From: CAVSRC01 sp963782045
GTDB lineage: Bacteria > Pseudomonadota > Alphaproteobacteria > Rhizobiales > Kaistiaceae
DNA: 64,000 nt
Direction: 5' to 3'
Assembly (NCBI GenBank): GCA_963782045.1
Contig: CAWAIR010000006.1
Coordinates: 248,001 to 312,000 of the forward strand
Below, in pieces: positions 1-9,249 of this stretch. Position numbers and translations under genes: made by a program. Every line of letters starts with the position of its first letter. Position 1 is the stretch's first letter. The notes under the pieces were generated by a model. It was not told the DNA's origin, made no database searches, and saw only the letters and a program-made list of their open reading frames with translations.

Positions 1-148
1 CGGCGACGACCTCGTCCCCGGCGACCAGGCGCAGCGTCACTTCATGGGAGCGGGCGCAGAAGATTTTGGCGATGCGGGCAGCAGCGTCTTCGGCCTTCTG
101 CCCGCGCAACGTGCCCGCATCGCGATTGAGAATGATGGCGACGTTCAT
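1..148 (-). CDS. Diacylglycerol/lipid kinase family protein, N-terminal part
   Basis: Only the first 49 codons are inside the window; the gene runs off the left edge. The product begins MNVAIILNRDAGTLRGQ, which resembles the opening strand and the Asn-Arg/Pro-Asp-Ala-Gly loop of the diacylglycerol kinase catalytic domain (YegS/BmrU/DgkB type). That family phosphorylates lipid alcohols with ATP at the inner membrane. It lies 44 bp downstream of infC on the same strand, so cotranscription is possible. The assignment rests on this short segment only. Confidence 0.6.
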   Translation of the reverse strand, partial: MNVAIILNRDAGTLRGQKAEDAAARIAKIFCARSHEVTLRLVAGDEVVA

Positions 149-192
149 GCGGGCCAAGGCATAGCGTGGCTGTACCTTGACCGGGCGCCGCG

Positions 193-728
193 TTACCGCG
201 GCGCCAGCACCATCATCATCTGGCGGCCTTCGAGCCTCGGCTCCGCCTCGACCTTGGCGATCGTGGCGGTCTCTTCCTTGACCCGGGCGAGCAGGCGGGC
301 GCCGATCTCCTGGTGGGCCATCTCGCGGCCGCGGAAGCGCAGCGTCACCTTGACCTTGTCGCCGTCCTCGAAGAAGCGCTTGATCGCCCGCATCTTCACC
401 TCGTAGTCATGGGTGTCGATGTTGGGACGCATCTTGATCTCCTTGATCTCGATGGTCTTCTGGCGCTTGCGCTGCTCGGCGGCCTTCTTCTGGGCCTGGA
501 ACTTGAACCGCCCGTAGTCGAGAATCTTGACGACCGGCGGGGCTGAATTGGGAGCGATCTCGACGAGGTCCATACCGGCTCCTGAGCCATCTCCAGCGCC
601 CGCTGGGTGGGGACCACGCCGTGGTTTTCGCCTTCGTTGTCGATCAGCTGGACCTGGGGGACGCGAATCTCCTCGTTGGTCCGGGGACCTTCCTTGGTCG
701 TCGGCGGGGCTTTGAAGGGTCGGCGAAT
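193..728 (-). CDS. infC: Translation initiation factor IF-3 (one apparent frameshift)
   Basis: IF-3 binds the 30S subunit, keeps it apart from 50S and proofreads initiator tRNA selection. The N-domain reads RTNEEIRVPQVQLIDNEGEN and continues to ALEMAQE. The C-domain (DLVEIAPNSAPPVVKILDYG, FRGREMAHQEIG) is in another frame. One missing base near 578-579 (GAG-CCGGT where GAG-GCC-GGT is expected) restores a protein of about 178 residues, the family length. The start chosen is ATT at 728-726, preceded by GAGGAGA with GGAG nine bases upstream. It gives IRRPFKAPPT, which fits IF-3 N termini, and an AUU start is the classic autoregulated infC initiation codon. An upstream ATG at 761 lacks such a Shine-Dalgarno sequence. 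Confidence 0.9.
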
Positions 729-743
729 GACAGCAGTCTCCTC
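726..743 (-). promoter_or_regulatory. Shine-Dalgarno and AUU initiation codon of infC
   Basis: On the minus strand a GAGGAGA purine run ends nine bases before ATT (728-726). Start codons other than AUG, GUG and UUG are rejected by IF-3 itself, so an AUU start makes IF-3 synthesis self-limiting in E. coli. The same arrangement appears here. Functional autoregulation is inferred, not shown. Confidence 0.6.
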
Positions 744-859
744 TATTGATGCAACGAGCAAAGCGGTGCGCGGGCGGGCTAGCGCGGCCCGTCCCGAACG
801 AAACAGGAATCGGTCAAGCCGGGCGGTAAGTCAACGGGAAGCTGGCGCGGGGAAAAGCC

Positions 860-1642
860 ATGGCGGCAACGATGCTTGAAATGGTGCTTATCGGCAACGG
901 TGACCAGAGCCGCGAAATCGCCGTCCGCCGCCGGCCGGGCGGCAACCCGGGCCTGTTCTGGCTGGGCGGTTTCCGCTCCGACATGGAGGGCGGCAAGGCG
1001 ACGGCGCTCGACGCCCATGCCGGGCGGCGGGGGCTCGCCTGCACCCGTTTCGACTATTCCGGACACGGCCGTTCCGGCGGGCGCTTCGCGGACGGCACCG
1101 TCTCGCGCTGGCTGGAGGAGGCCGAGATCGTCTTTCGCCAGATGACCGAAGGGCCACAGATCGCGGTCGGCTCGTCCATGGGCGGCTGGATTGCCCTGCT
1201 GCTGGCCGAAAGGCTCGCCGGCAGCGGCCGGCTGGCGGGGCTGGTGCTGATCGCGCCCGCAGTCGACATGACGCGCAAGCTGATGTGGGACACCTGGACG
1301 AAGAAGGCGCGGAAGGAACTGGAGACGACCGGCGTCCATCTGCGGCCGAGCGACTACTCCGACGAGCCCGACCCGATCGCCCGCGGCCTGATCGAGGACG
1401 GCGACGCCCATCTCTTCGGCGACAGGCTGATCGAGACCGGCTGCCCGGTGCACATCCTGCAGGGCACGGAGGATCCCGACGTGCCGTGGACACATGCCAC
1501 TGACCTGGTGAGCCACTTCGCCTCCGACGACGTGGTGCTGACCCTGGTCAAGGGTGGCGACCACCGCCTGTCGCGGCCGGAGGATTTGGCCCGGCTGGAG
1601 GCGGCGATCGACGGGCTGATCGCGGAGGGCGCTCAGGGCTGA
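860..1642 (+). CDS. Alpha/beta hydrolase (ABHD10-like thioesterase family)
   Basis: A 260-residue single-domain serine hydrolase. The nucleophile elbow is GSSMGG (Ser106), with a candidate acid Asp205 in QGTEDPDVPW and the catalytic His235 in KGGDHRLS. The cap is short and there is no signal peptide, so it should be cytosolic. The sequence resembles bacterial relatives of ABHD10, a depalmitoylating thioesterase; the substrate here cannot be read from sequence. It is transcribed divergently from infC, and its last 10 bases overlap the 3' end of the convergent LysR gene. Confidence 0.85.
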   Translation: MAATMLEMVLIGNGDQSREIAVRRRPGGNPGLFWLGGFRSDMEGGKATALDAHAGRRGLACTRFDYSGHGRSGGRFADGTVSRWLEEAEIVFRQMTEGPQIAVGSSMGGWIALLLAERLAGSGRLAGLVLIAPAVDMTRKLMWDTWTKKARKELETTGVHLRPSDYSDEPDPIARGLIEDGDAHLFGDRLIETGCPVHILQGTEDPDVPWTHATDLVSHFASDDVVLTLVKGGDHRLSRPEDLARLEAAIDGLIAEGAQG

Positions 1643-2496
1643 GGGCTCTCGCCCGAAAACAGCGGCCGGTGGCGCTGGAGCAGCGCCGCCAGGCGGTCAA
1701 TGACGCCGCGCACCGCCGGTTCGTGACGGGCCTGATCGTTAAGCACCAGCCATTGCTCGTCGCGCACCTCGGCGAGCACGCCGCCGGCCCGCTCCAGCCC
1801 CGGCTCGCCGTCGCCGACGAAGCAGGGCAGCACCGCCTGGCCGACGCCGGCGGCGACGCAATCGAGGATGGCACGCGGATCGGAGCAGGTGATCTGGGCG
1901 AGCGTGGCGAAGTTGCGGTCGACCCAGCGCGCCGGCGGGGTGATCGCCGCTTCGCCGATGACGGCGACCCAGGGCAGATCGCCGGAGCGGCCGCGCGCCC
2001 GGTAGATGGCATAGGCGACGTCGTTGGTCTTGCGCCCGGCGAGCCGCGGCTCGGCCGGCGCCCGGTTGCGCACGCCGATATCGGCCTGTCGGTGCTGGAT
2101 ATCGACGCGCCGGTGGGCGGTGGACAATTCGATAGCCGTCGCACTATCTCCCGCCCACAGCTCGTCCATGTGGCGCGCCAGGAAGCGGCTGGTCCACGAG
2201 CCGGCCGAGATGCGCACCAGGCGGCGCGTCGCCTCGTCGCGCCAGCGGTCGATGCCGCGCGCCGCCGTCTCCATTTCCCGGGCGTGCTGATAGAGCATCT
2301 GGCCGGCCTCGGTGAGTGCGTAGCCGGTCCGACTGCGGGTGAAGAGGGGGCGGTCGAGGCGTCGCTCGAGCGCAGTCATGCGGCGGCCGAGGGTGGGGGC
2401 GCTGGCGCCGATCTCGCGGGCGGCGGCATTGAGGCCGGCATGACGGGCGACCGCCAGGAAGAGGCGCAGTTCGTCCCAGTCGATAGGCTGTTTCAT
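1633..2496 (-). CDS. LysR-family transcriptional regulator
   Basis: A 287-residue LysR-type regulator. The N-terminal winged helix-turn-helix reads LNAAAREIGASAPTLGRRMTAL followed by the LDRPLFTRSRTGYALTEAG wing (residues about 19-60). The remaining 200 residues form the effector-binding domain. I start it at ATG 2496 (MKQPIDWDELRLF), because upstream in-frame residues do not resemble the family. A small ORF starts divergently at 2556, and LysR regulators often control such a neighbour. The inducer and regulon are unknown. Confidence 0.85.
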   Translation of the reverse strand: MKQPIDWDELRLFLAVARHAGLNAAAREIGASAPTLGRRMTALERRLDRPLFTRSRTGYALTEAGQMLYQHAREMETAARGIDRWRDEATRRLVRISAGSWTSRFLARHMDELWAGDSATAIELSTAHRRVDIQHRQADIGVRNRAPAEPRLAGRKTNDVAYAIYRARGRSGDLPWVAVIGEAAITPPARWVDRNFATLAQITCSDPRAILDCVAAGVGQAVLPCFVGDGEPGLERAGGVLAEVRDEQWLVLNDQARHEPAVRGVIDRLAALLQRHRPLFSGESPQP

Positions 2497-2555
2497 TTCT
2501 GAAATGACCTTTCCGATCCTGCTTCTGGCGCCGCGCGGCCGAAAGGTCAATATCC

Positions 2556-2816
2556 GTGTCCAGCAAAGACGAAATCAAGCCGGAGGCCTATTTCATGTTT
2601 GACATATATGGGCTCGCAGCCGTCCATTTGCAGCGGACCGAGAAGATGAGCTGGGACGAGCTGGCGGCGATGTTCGACCGGCCCTCGCTTCTCTGGCGCG
2701 CGCTCAGCGCGCTGGTGACGCTGGTTACCCTTCCCGCCAGGTGCCGTCGCGCCACAGCGTGCTCAGGCCCTCGCGATAGCTTGGATAGCGCAGCCGGATG
2801 CCGAGTTCCTGCCTGA
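2556..2816 (+). CDS. Small hypothetical protein, divergent from the LysR gene
   Basis: An 86-codon ORF starting with GTG (alternative ATG at 2595). The first 55 codons have the GC-rich third positions of real genes here (WDELAAMFDRPSLLWRALS). The last 30 codons run antisense over the 3' end of the SDR gene and look non-coding, so the true C terminus may have been lost by a frameshift near 2720. No family recognised. It fills the space between the LysR gene and the convergent SDR gene. Confidence 0.3.
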   Translation: MSSKDEIKPEAYFMFDIYGLAAVHLQRTEKMSWDELAAMFDRPSLLWRALSALVTLVTLPARCRRATACSGPRDSLDSAAGCRVPA

Positions 2817-3600
2817 TGCGGCGGTTCTGGACGCGCTTGTTGTCGCCATAGAAGGAACGCGCCATCGGCGACAAGTCCGCCTCTTCGAAACGAATCTCCG
2901 GCGGCGGGTCGATGCCCATCAACTCCGCAGCGAACGCGACCACGTCCTGCGGCGGGGCCGGCTCGTCGTCGGCGACATTGAACAGACCGGCGGCGCGGCG
3001 CGCGACCGCCGCCGACAGCACCGCGACGATGTCGTCGACGTGGACGCGGTTGAAGACCTGCCCCGGCTTGACCATGCGGTGCGCCCGGCCTGCCGCCAGA
3101 TTAACCAGGGCGTTTCGTCCCGGCCCGTAGATGCCGGCGAGGCGGAAGACGGCGAGCGGGACGCCGCGCCCGCCGGCGAGCCCTTGCCACGCCTTCTCGG
3201 CGGCGAGCCGCTGCACCGCCCGCTCCGCGCGCGGATGGGGCGTGGTCGCCTCGCTCACCCAGGCGCCGCCGTAATTGCCGTAGACGCCGACCGTGGAGAG
3301 ATATCCGAGCCATTGCAGCGTCGGCGCGGCGGCGATGGCCGCGCCGAAATGGGCAAGTACCGGATCGGATTCGCCAGGCGGGATGGACACGATCAGATGG
3401 GTGGCGGTCGCCAGCGCCTCCGCGACGGCGGCGTCGGGCGCAGACCCGTCCCAGGGAATGGTTGCGATCCCCTGCCCGGCCGGCCTGTCGGGGACACGCA
3501 CCGTGCCGCCGACCCATGCCGCCTGCGGCGCAAACGCCCGGGCGAATGCGCCGGCGCTGTAGCCGAGGCCGAAGACGAAGAGGCGGACAGGTTCGTTCAT
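2725..3600 (-). CDS. SDR-family NAD(P)-dependent epimerase-like protein (YeeZ type)
   Basis: A 291-residue extended-SDR-like protein. It has a dinucleotide-binding glycine motif near the N terminus (FVFGLGYSAGAFARAF), an active-site-like STVGVYGNYGGAWV segment, then FRLAGIYGPGRN and NRVHVDDIVAVL as in the epimerase family. It most resembles the YeeZ/'NAD-dependent epimerase' group of unproven substrate. ATG 3600 overlaps the stop of the upstream gene (ATGA), indicating translational coupling with the YdeI-like gene; upstream in-frame codons belong to that gene. Confidence 0.8.
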   Translation of the reverse strand: MNEPVRLFVFGLGYSAGAFARAFAPQAAWVGGTVRVPDRPAGQGIATIPWDGSAPDAAVAEALATATHLIVSIPPGESDPVLAHFGAAIAAAPTLQWLGYLSTVGVYGNYGGAWVSEATTPHPRAERAVQRLAAEKAWQGLAGGRGVPLAVFRLAGIYGPGRNALVNLAAGRAHRMVKPGQVFNRVHVDDIVAVLSAAVARRAAGLFNVADDEPAPPQDVVAFAAELMGIDPPPEIRFEEADLSPMARSFYGDNKRVQNRRIRQELGIRLRYPSYREGLSTLWRDGTWREG

Positions 3601-4175
3601 TCGCCGGGCCTTCTCAGATGCTTCACCTTGCGGCCGGCGGCCGAGTTGGCGATCAGCGTTGCTAGGCGCCGCTCGCGGGTCGCTTCCTGCTTGGCGCTCA
3701 TCACCCACCAAACTGCCGGGTGACGGTAGGAGCGCGGCATGGATTCGAACCATTTCCAGGCGGCCTTGTCGGCGCGAAAGCGCTTCTCGTAGTCCGGGGC
3801 CAGAACCACGTCGCGATTCTCGAAGGAGTATTTCTTCTGCTTCCGGGGATCGCGGCCCTCATAGGCGGCGAGCCCAGGGGGCGCGACCTCGCCCAGCGCC
3901 TTCAGTTCCTCGATGCGACGGATGTTGACTGCGCTCCAGATGCTGCCCTGCTTGCGCGGGGTGAAGCGGATCGACCAGGCGGCGTGGCCGCCGCGGCGGA
4001 CGCTGTCGATCCAGCCGAAGCAGAGCGCCTCGTCGAGGGCCTGGCTGTAGGTGATACCTTTCTTCTCGGCGCCGACCTTGTGGAAGCCGACCCATTGCTC
4101 ATCAGCCGTGGCGTGGTTCGTCTCCAGCCAGGTGCGCCATTCGGCCGGGTTGGCGAAGAAGATGGCACTGGTCAT
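3597..4175 (-). CDS. YdeI/OmpD-associated family protein
   Basis: A 192-residue cytosolic protein of the bacteriocin-protection YdeI/OmdA family. Diagnostic segments are GFHKVGAEKKGITYSQALDE, LCFGWIDSVRR and the C-terminal W-rich RHPAVWWVMSAKQEATRERRL. The start at ATG 4175 (MTSAIFFANPAEW) matches family N termini; an ATG 48 bases upstream is less likely. It is coupled by an ATGA overlap to the downstream SDR gene. The biochemical role of the family is not established. Confidence 0.85.
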   Translation of the reverse strand: MTSAIFFANPAEWRTWLETNHATADEQWVGFHKVGAEKKGITYSQALDEALCFGWIDSVRRGGHAAWSIRFTPRKQGSIWSAVNIRRIEELKALGEVAPPGLAAYEGRDPRKQKKYSFENRDVVLAPDYEKRFRADKAAWKWFESMPRSYRHPAVWWVMSAKQEATRERRLATLIANSAAGRKVKHLRRPGE

Positions 4176-4204
4176 GGCGAAGTATACCGCCTCAATCTGC
4201 GCGC

Positions 4205-4510
4205 TTACTTTCGTACCCGCCACGTGCCATCAGGCTGACATTCGATGAGCGCCTGCTTTCCCACATCGACCGCGGCGCCAACCGTATAGAATTTGTCGCC
4301 GTAGATGCAGTTGGCAGCTTGGGTCTTGGACTCAACCCAAGCTCCCCCTGAGTTGCAGACGAATATCTGATCCCCCGCGCGCATGGGCGCACCTTGCGTG
4401 AAGCTCGCGCTACCAAACCAACAGCGGTTATCAGGCGCCTGATTCTGCACATCTTCCCCAAATGCCGACGACGAAACTATCGTCAGCACAATTATCAACA
4501 CGCTCCGCAT
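4205..4510 (-). CDS. Small secreted protein, DUF1496-like
   Basis: A 101-residue protein with a clear Sec signal peptide (MRSVLIIVLTIVSSSAFGED, cleavage probably after AFG). The mature part has CWFGSASFTQGAPMRAGDQIFVC followed by a second similar module with NCIYGDKFYTVGAAV and ALIECQPDGTW. These are two Cys-rich repeats that could form disulfides in the periplasm. This resembles the DUF1496/YnjH pattern but the match is by eye. Its coding GC is lower than its neighbours, which may indicate a recently acquired or fast-evolving gene. Confidence 0.65.
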   Translation of the reverse strand: MRSVLIIVLTIVSSSAFGEDVQNQAPDNRCWFGSASFTQGAPMRAGDQIFVCNSGGAWVESKTQAANCIYGDKFYTVGAAVDVGKQALIECQPDGTWRVRK

Positions 4511-4521
4511 GATTGTTCCTC

Positions 4522-5697
4522 CTAGGCTCTACTCGTCCATTCGGCGCGGACATTGGGATCGGTTTCGGCCGGCAGGCGCTCCGCCATCAGGGTGGCGAGT
4601 TCCTCAGCCGGCAAAAGGCGTGACAGCGCCCACACAGCGGCACCGCGGACCAGGGGAGCGGGGTCGGCAAGATGTGCCTCGGCCGCGGCCGCGAGGTCCG
4701 CCGAGCCGGAATTGCCGATGGCGATCAAGACGTTGCGCAGGAAGCGGTCGCGGCCGATGCGCTTCACCGGCGAGCCGGCGAATTTCGCCCGGAAGCCGGC
4801 GTTGTCGAGGGCGGCCAGTTCGGCGAGCGGCGGGGCAGCGAGATCACCGCGCGCCTTCAGCTTCGCCTCCTGGGTCGCGCGCGCGAACTTGTTCCACGGG
4901 CAGACCGCCAGGCAATCGTCGCAACCATAGACGCGGTTGCCTATCGCAGCCCGAAACTCGTGCGGGATGGGGCCGGCATGCTCGATGGTGAGGTAGGAGA
5001 TGCAGCGGCGGGCATCGAGCCGGTAGGGTGCCGGGAAGGCGTTGGTCGGGCAGATGTCGAGGCAGGCGCGGCAGGTGCCGCAATGGTCGCTCTCGGCGTC
5101 GTCGGCGGGCAGCGGCACCTCGGTCAGGATGGCGCCGAGGAAGAGCCACGAACCATAGGTGCGGCTGACGAGATTGGTGTGCCTGCCCTGCCAGCCGAGG
5201 CCGGCGGCGGCGGCGAGCGGCTTTTCCATCAGCGGTGCGGTATCGACGAAGACCTTGACTTCCGACTTTGCATAGACGGCAAAGCGTCCGGCAATGCGCT
5301 TGAGCTTGCCCTTGATGAGATCGTGATAGTCGCGATGGCGGGCATAGACCGAGATGGTGGCGCGCTCGGGCTCGGCGAGCGTTGCCAGCGGGTCGCTTTC
5401 CGGCCCGTAATTGAGACCGAGCATGACGACGGCGCCGGTCTCAGGCCAGAGGGCGCGCGGGCTGGCGCGGCGCTCCGCCTTGGCTTCGAGCCAGGTCATG
5501 GTGCCGTGTTGGCCATCGGCGAGGAACTGCTTCAGGCGCGGCGCGGCCTCCGGAATCGCGTCCGGCTTGGTGACGCCGATGAGGTCGAAGCCTTCGGCGC
5601 GGGCGTCGGCGACCAGCCGGCGCTTGAGGGCGGCCGCGTCGGGCGCTTTGGCACGGGCGCGCGGCTTCTCTTGCGTTTCGGCTGAGGTGGCCTTCAT
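4522..5697 (-). CDS. queG: Epoxyqueuosine reductase QueG
   Basis: A 391-residue cobalamin- and 4Fe-4S-dependent enzyme that reduces epoxyqueuosine to queuosine in tRNA wobble position 34. Two ferredoxin-type cluster motifs are visible (CGTCRACLDICPTNAFP and CDDCLAVCPWNKFA), flanked by VFVDTAPLMEKPLAAAAGLG, the segment near the cofactor site. The C-terminal 90 residues look HEAT-like. I take ATG 5697 (MKATSAETQEKPRARAK); a longer in-frame extension upstream reads through the GC-rich repeat and is not protein-like. No other queuosine gene is in the window. Confidence 0.93.
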   Translation of the reverse strand: MKATSAETQEKPRARAKAPDAAALKRRLVADARAEGFDLIGVTKPDAIPEAAPRLKQFLADGQHGTMTWLEAKAERRASPRALWPETGAVVMLGLNYGPESDPLATLAEPERATISVYARHRDYHDLIKGKLKRIAGRFAVYAKSEVKVFVDTAPLMEKPLAAAAGLGWQGRHTNLVSRTYGSWLFLGAILTEVPLPADDAESDHCGTCRACLDICPTNAFPAPYRLDARRCISYLTIEHAGPIPHEFRAAIGNRVYGCDDCLAVCPWNKFARATQEAKLKARGDLAAPPLAELAALDNAGFRAKFAGSPVKRIGRDRFLRNVLIAIGNSGSADLAAAAEAHLADPAPLVRGAAVWALSRLLPAEELATLMAERLPAETDPNVRAEWTSRA

Positions 5698-5767
5698 GGC
5701 CGCGGAGTGAAGCATCAAGGGCCGATGGGGGAAAGGGGTGGGAGGTTGCCGCTCGCTCGCGGCCATG

Positions 5768-5942
5768 ACCCCTCTCCCTTCCGGCCTACGCTTCTCGGCG
5801 GCTGCACCGCCTGCGAAGCCAAGGCCGGAAGCCCTCTCCCGCAAGGGGCGAGGGGGAGCAAGCGGTAAGTCTTTCGCCACACTGCACGGCCCGAGTTTGA
5901 GGGTCCTCTCCCCCCTTGCGGGGGAGAGACAGAGAGGGGGGT
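5768..5942. repeat. Palindromic mosaic repeat, copy A (intergenic, queG-polA)
   Basis: This lies in the 377-base gap between the start of queG and the end of polA, which holds no gene. It contains several GC-rich inverted repeats built on CCCTCTCCC/GGGAGAGGG. The clearest is a perfect 9-bp stem CTCTCCCCC/GGGGGAGAG at 5906-5928 with loop CTTGC; another CCCTCTCCC unit is at about 5832-5840. Related copies are at 8022, 53301 and 56494. Short ORFs reading through it are artefacts. Confidence 0.7.
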
Positions 5943-6074
5943 AGGCGCACAGGCGACGACGTGAAGGCCGCTGGCTTCAGGGGATACTCGTCCGGCCTTC
6001 GTAGGGACCGCACCGCGCCGACAGCGCCCCATACGAAAAGCCTTGCGCCATCAGCCAGCGGGCGAAATTCGCGA

Positions 6075-9000
6075 CTAATGTGCGGCGTCCCAGTTGTCGG
6101 CGGCGCGGGCGTCGACCTGCAGGGGCACTGAGAGCTGCACGGCCGGCTCGGCGGCGGCCTCCATGACGCGGGTGACGACGGGAATGGTCTCTCTCCACCT
6201 CGCTCTCCGGCACTTCGAAGATCAGTTCGTCATGCACCTGCAGCAGCATGGCGGCAGACAGCTTCGCGGCCTCCAATGCCGGCTCCATGCGGATCATGGC
6301 GCGGCGGATGATGTCGGCGGCCGAGCCCTGGATGGGCGCGTTGATGGCGGCGCGGTCGATGAAGGCGCGCTCGGCCGGGTTGCGCGCGTTCGCCGCGGCG
6401 AAGTGGATTTTTCTGCCGAAGAGGGTGGAGACGTAGCCATCGGCCCTGACCTTCTTGCGCATCGCCTCCATGTAGTCGCGGATGCCGGGGAAGCGCTCGA
6501 AATACTTGGCGATGTAGTCGCCGGCCTCCTGGCGCCCGATGCCGAGCTGGTTGGCCAGCCCAAAGGCGGAAATGCCGTAGATGATGCCGAAGTTGATCGC
6601 CTTGGCGCGGCGGCGGACTTCGGCCGGCATGCCCTCGACCGGCACGCCGAACATCTCGGACGCCGTCATCGCATGGATGTCCAAGCCGTCGGCGAAGGCC
6701 TGTTTCAACTGGCCGATGTCGGCGACGTGGGCGACGACGCGGAGCTCGATCTGGCTGTAATCGGCCGAGACCAGCTTGGTGCCCGGCCGTGCGATGAAGG
6801 CGGTGCGGATGCGCCGGCCTTCCTCGGTGCGGACCGGGATGTTCTGGAGGTTGGGCTCGGAGGACGACAGGCGGCCGGTGGTGGTGGAGGCCAGCGCATA
6901 GGAGGTGTGGACGCGGCCGGTCGTCGGATTGATGTAGCCCGGGAGCAGGTCGGTATAGGTCGACTTCAGCTTGGAGAGCTGGCGCCAGTCGAGGATGCGG
7001 GCGGCGAGCGTGTTGCCGCCGGCCGAGAGCTCATCGAGGATGTCGGCGCCGGTCGACCAGGCGCCGGTCTTGGTCTTCTTGCCGCCGGGCAGGCCGAACT
7101 TGCCGAAGAGGATGTCGCCCAACTGCTTGGGCGAGCCGATGTTGAAGTCTTCGCCGGCGAGTTCGTAGATCTCGCTCTCGAGACCGCCGAGCTTCTGACC
7201 GAAGGCGCCGGAGAGGCGCGACAGAATCTGGCGGTCGACGGTGATGCCGCGCGCTTCCATGCGCGCCAGCACCGGCACCATCGGCCGCTCCAGCGTCTCG
7301 TAGACGGCGACCATGTGCTCGGCGGCGAGCCGCGGCTTCAGCGCCAGCCACAGGCGCAGCGCGATGTCGGTGCCCTCGCCGGCATATTCGGTGGCGCGGT
7401 CGGGCGGGACCAGGTCGAAGCCGAGCTGCGCCTTGCCGGAGCCGGCGACCTCCTTGAAGGCCAGCGGCGTATAGCCCAGGCGCTTCTCGGCCAGCGCGTC
7501 GATGTCGTAACCGCCAAGACCGCCATCGAGCGCATAGGCCATCAGCATGGTGTCGTCATAGGGGGCGACGGCGATGCCGTGTCGGGCGAAGAGCACGGTG
7601 TCGAATTTCAGGTTCTGGGCGATCTTGAGGACCGAAGGGTCTTCCAAGAGCTTCTTCAGCGCCTTCAGCGCATCGTCGAAGCCGATCTGGCCCTCGGCGA
7701 GATTGTCGCCGAGGAGATCGCTGGCGCGCGCCTTGTGGGCGAGCGGCACATAGGCGGCGCGGCCGGGCGCAAGCGCCAGGCTGATGCCGCAGAGATCGGC
7801 CTGCATCGGGTCCTGGCCGTTGGCCTCGCTGTCGACGGCGACGCGGCCGAGCGTGCGCGCCTCGGCGATCCATTCATCGAGGCGGTCGAGCGATGTGATC
7901 GTCTCGTATTTCGTGCGGTCGAAGGGCGTTGCGGTGGCGGCCGCTGCTCCGGCGGCTACGGCAGCGGCGGGATGGGCATGGCCGTTGGCTGATTCGGTGC
8001 CTGCACCCTCCTTCCCCTCGTCCCTCTCCCACAGGGGGAGAGGGGACGACGCCGGCAGGCACCGGTGCTTCGGCAGCTGCGTGGGCATCTTCGTCATGCG
8101 GCACGAGGCGGGCGGCGAAGGTGGCGTCGTGGTGCTTGGCGGAGCGGATGGCCGGGTCGGCTTCGATGGCATTGGGATCGATGCCGGTTGCCTCGGCGAC
8201 GCGTTTGGTGAGGCTGGAGAGCTCGATCGCCTTGAGGAAGGCGACGAGTTTTGTCGCGTCAAGCGCGTGCATCTTGGTGGCGGCGAGCGGCGTGCCCGGA
8301 TCGACGTCGTCGTGGAGGGTGACGAGCGTGCGCGACATGCGCGCCTGATCGGCAAAATCGATGAGCAATTGCCGGCGCTTGGGCTGCTTGATGCTCTCCG
8401 CGTTGGCGAGCAGCGTGTCGAGATCGCCGAATTCGCCGATGAGCGCCGAGGCGGTCTTGATGCCGATGCCCGGCACGCCGGGCACGTTGTCGGATGTGTC
8501 GCCGACCAGCGCCTGGACGTCGATGACCTTCTCCGGCGGCACGCCGAAATAATCGATGACGCCCGCCCGGTCGATGCGCCGCTCGGGCCGGTAGCCGGGG
8601 CGGCCGCGCGTGCCCGATTCGAAATCGTAGAAGAGCACGGTGTCGCCGACGAGCTGCATCAGGTCCTTGTCGGAGGAGATGATCAGCACCTCGGCGCCGG
8701 CCGCCTTGGCCTCTTTCGCATAGGTGGCGATGATGTCATCGGCCTCGTAGCCGGCCATCTCCACCGGCTCGAGGCCGAAGGCCTTCACCGCCGCGCGCAT
8801 CAGCGGGAACTGCGGCTTGAGATCGTCGGGCATCTCGCGGCGGGTGCCCTTGTAGTCGGGGTAGATCTCCTTGCGGAAGGTCTCCTCCGACTTGTCGAAG
8901 ACAATGGCGAGGTGGGTGGGCATGATGCCGACCGCGCCCTCGCGCACGAACTGATAGAGCTTGGCGCAGAACAGGCGGAGCGCCCCGGTCGGCAGGCCGT

Positions 9001-9133
9001 CGGAGCGGTAGTTGTACTTGGCGTCCTGATTGATCGACTGGAAAAAGGCGCGATAGACGAAGGACGAGCCATCGACCAGGAAGACGTGGTCGCCGGGGCC
9101 AAGCGGGGCAAAAGCGGAATCGGTTTGCGGCAT
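6075..9133 (-). CDS. polA: DNA polymerase I (two apparent frameshifts, repeat inserted in linker)
   Basis: DNA polymerase I removes Okazaki primers and fills repair gaps. The order is 5'-3' exonuclease (VFLVDGSSFVYRAFF; GYEADDIIATYA; DVQALVGDTSDNVPGVPGIG), a linker carrying a palindromic repeat, a 3'-5' exonuclease-like domain that keeps acidic residues (VAVDSEANGQDPM), and the family A polymerase (SADYSQIELRVVAH; RRRAKAINFGIIYG; LLQVHDELIFEVP). The frame changes once within the repeat (about 8005-8055) and once at a short GA-dinucleotide run near 6190. After the latter the restored C terminus ends DNWDAAH and stop at 6075. The start is ATG 9133. The corrected length of about 1,019 codons suits the family. 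Confidence 0.92.
8022..8044. repeat. Palindromic mosaic repeat, copy B (inside polA)
   Basis: A perfect 9-bp inverted repeat CCCTCTCCC/GGGAGAGGG with loop ACAGG, within an insertion of roughly 60 bases (about 8001-8060). It lies in the polA linker between the exonuclease domains. It encodes PSPPVGEGRGEGG in the upstream frame and SPLPLWERDEGKEG in the downstream frame. The polA reading frame changes inside this segment. It belongs to the same family as the repeats near 5906, 53301 and 56494. Confidence 0.7.
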
Positions 9134-9249
9134 GGCCGGACTATGCCGCCTGGCCGCCGGTATGGCGAGGGGGGGCGCCGCCGTTCCTGCCAGCAACAGG
9201 CCCCCGACTGCGAACGCCATTGACTCTTGTCCCGGATGGCGGTGGAATA

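Noticed and set aside
5715..6032. Open frames across the repeat between queG and polA
   Set aside because: They read through palindromic repeats and include the 5' region of queG; no homology or start signal.
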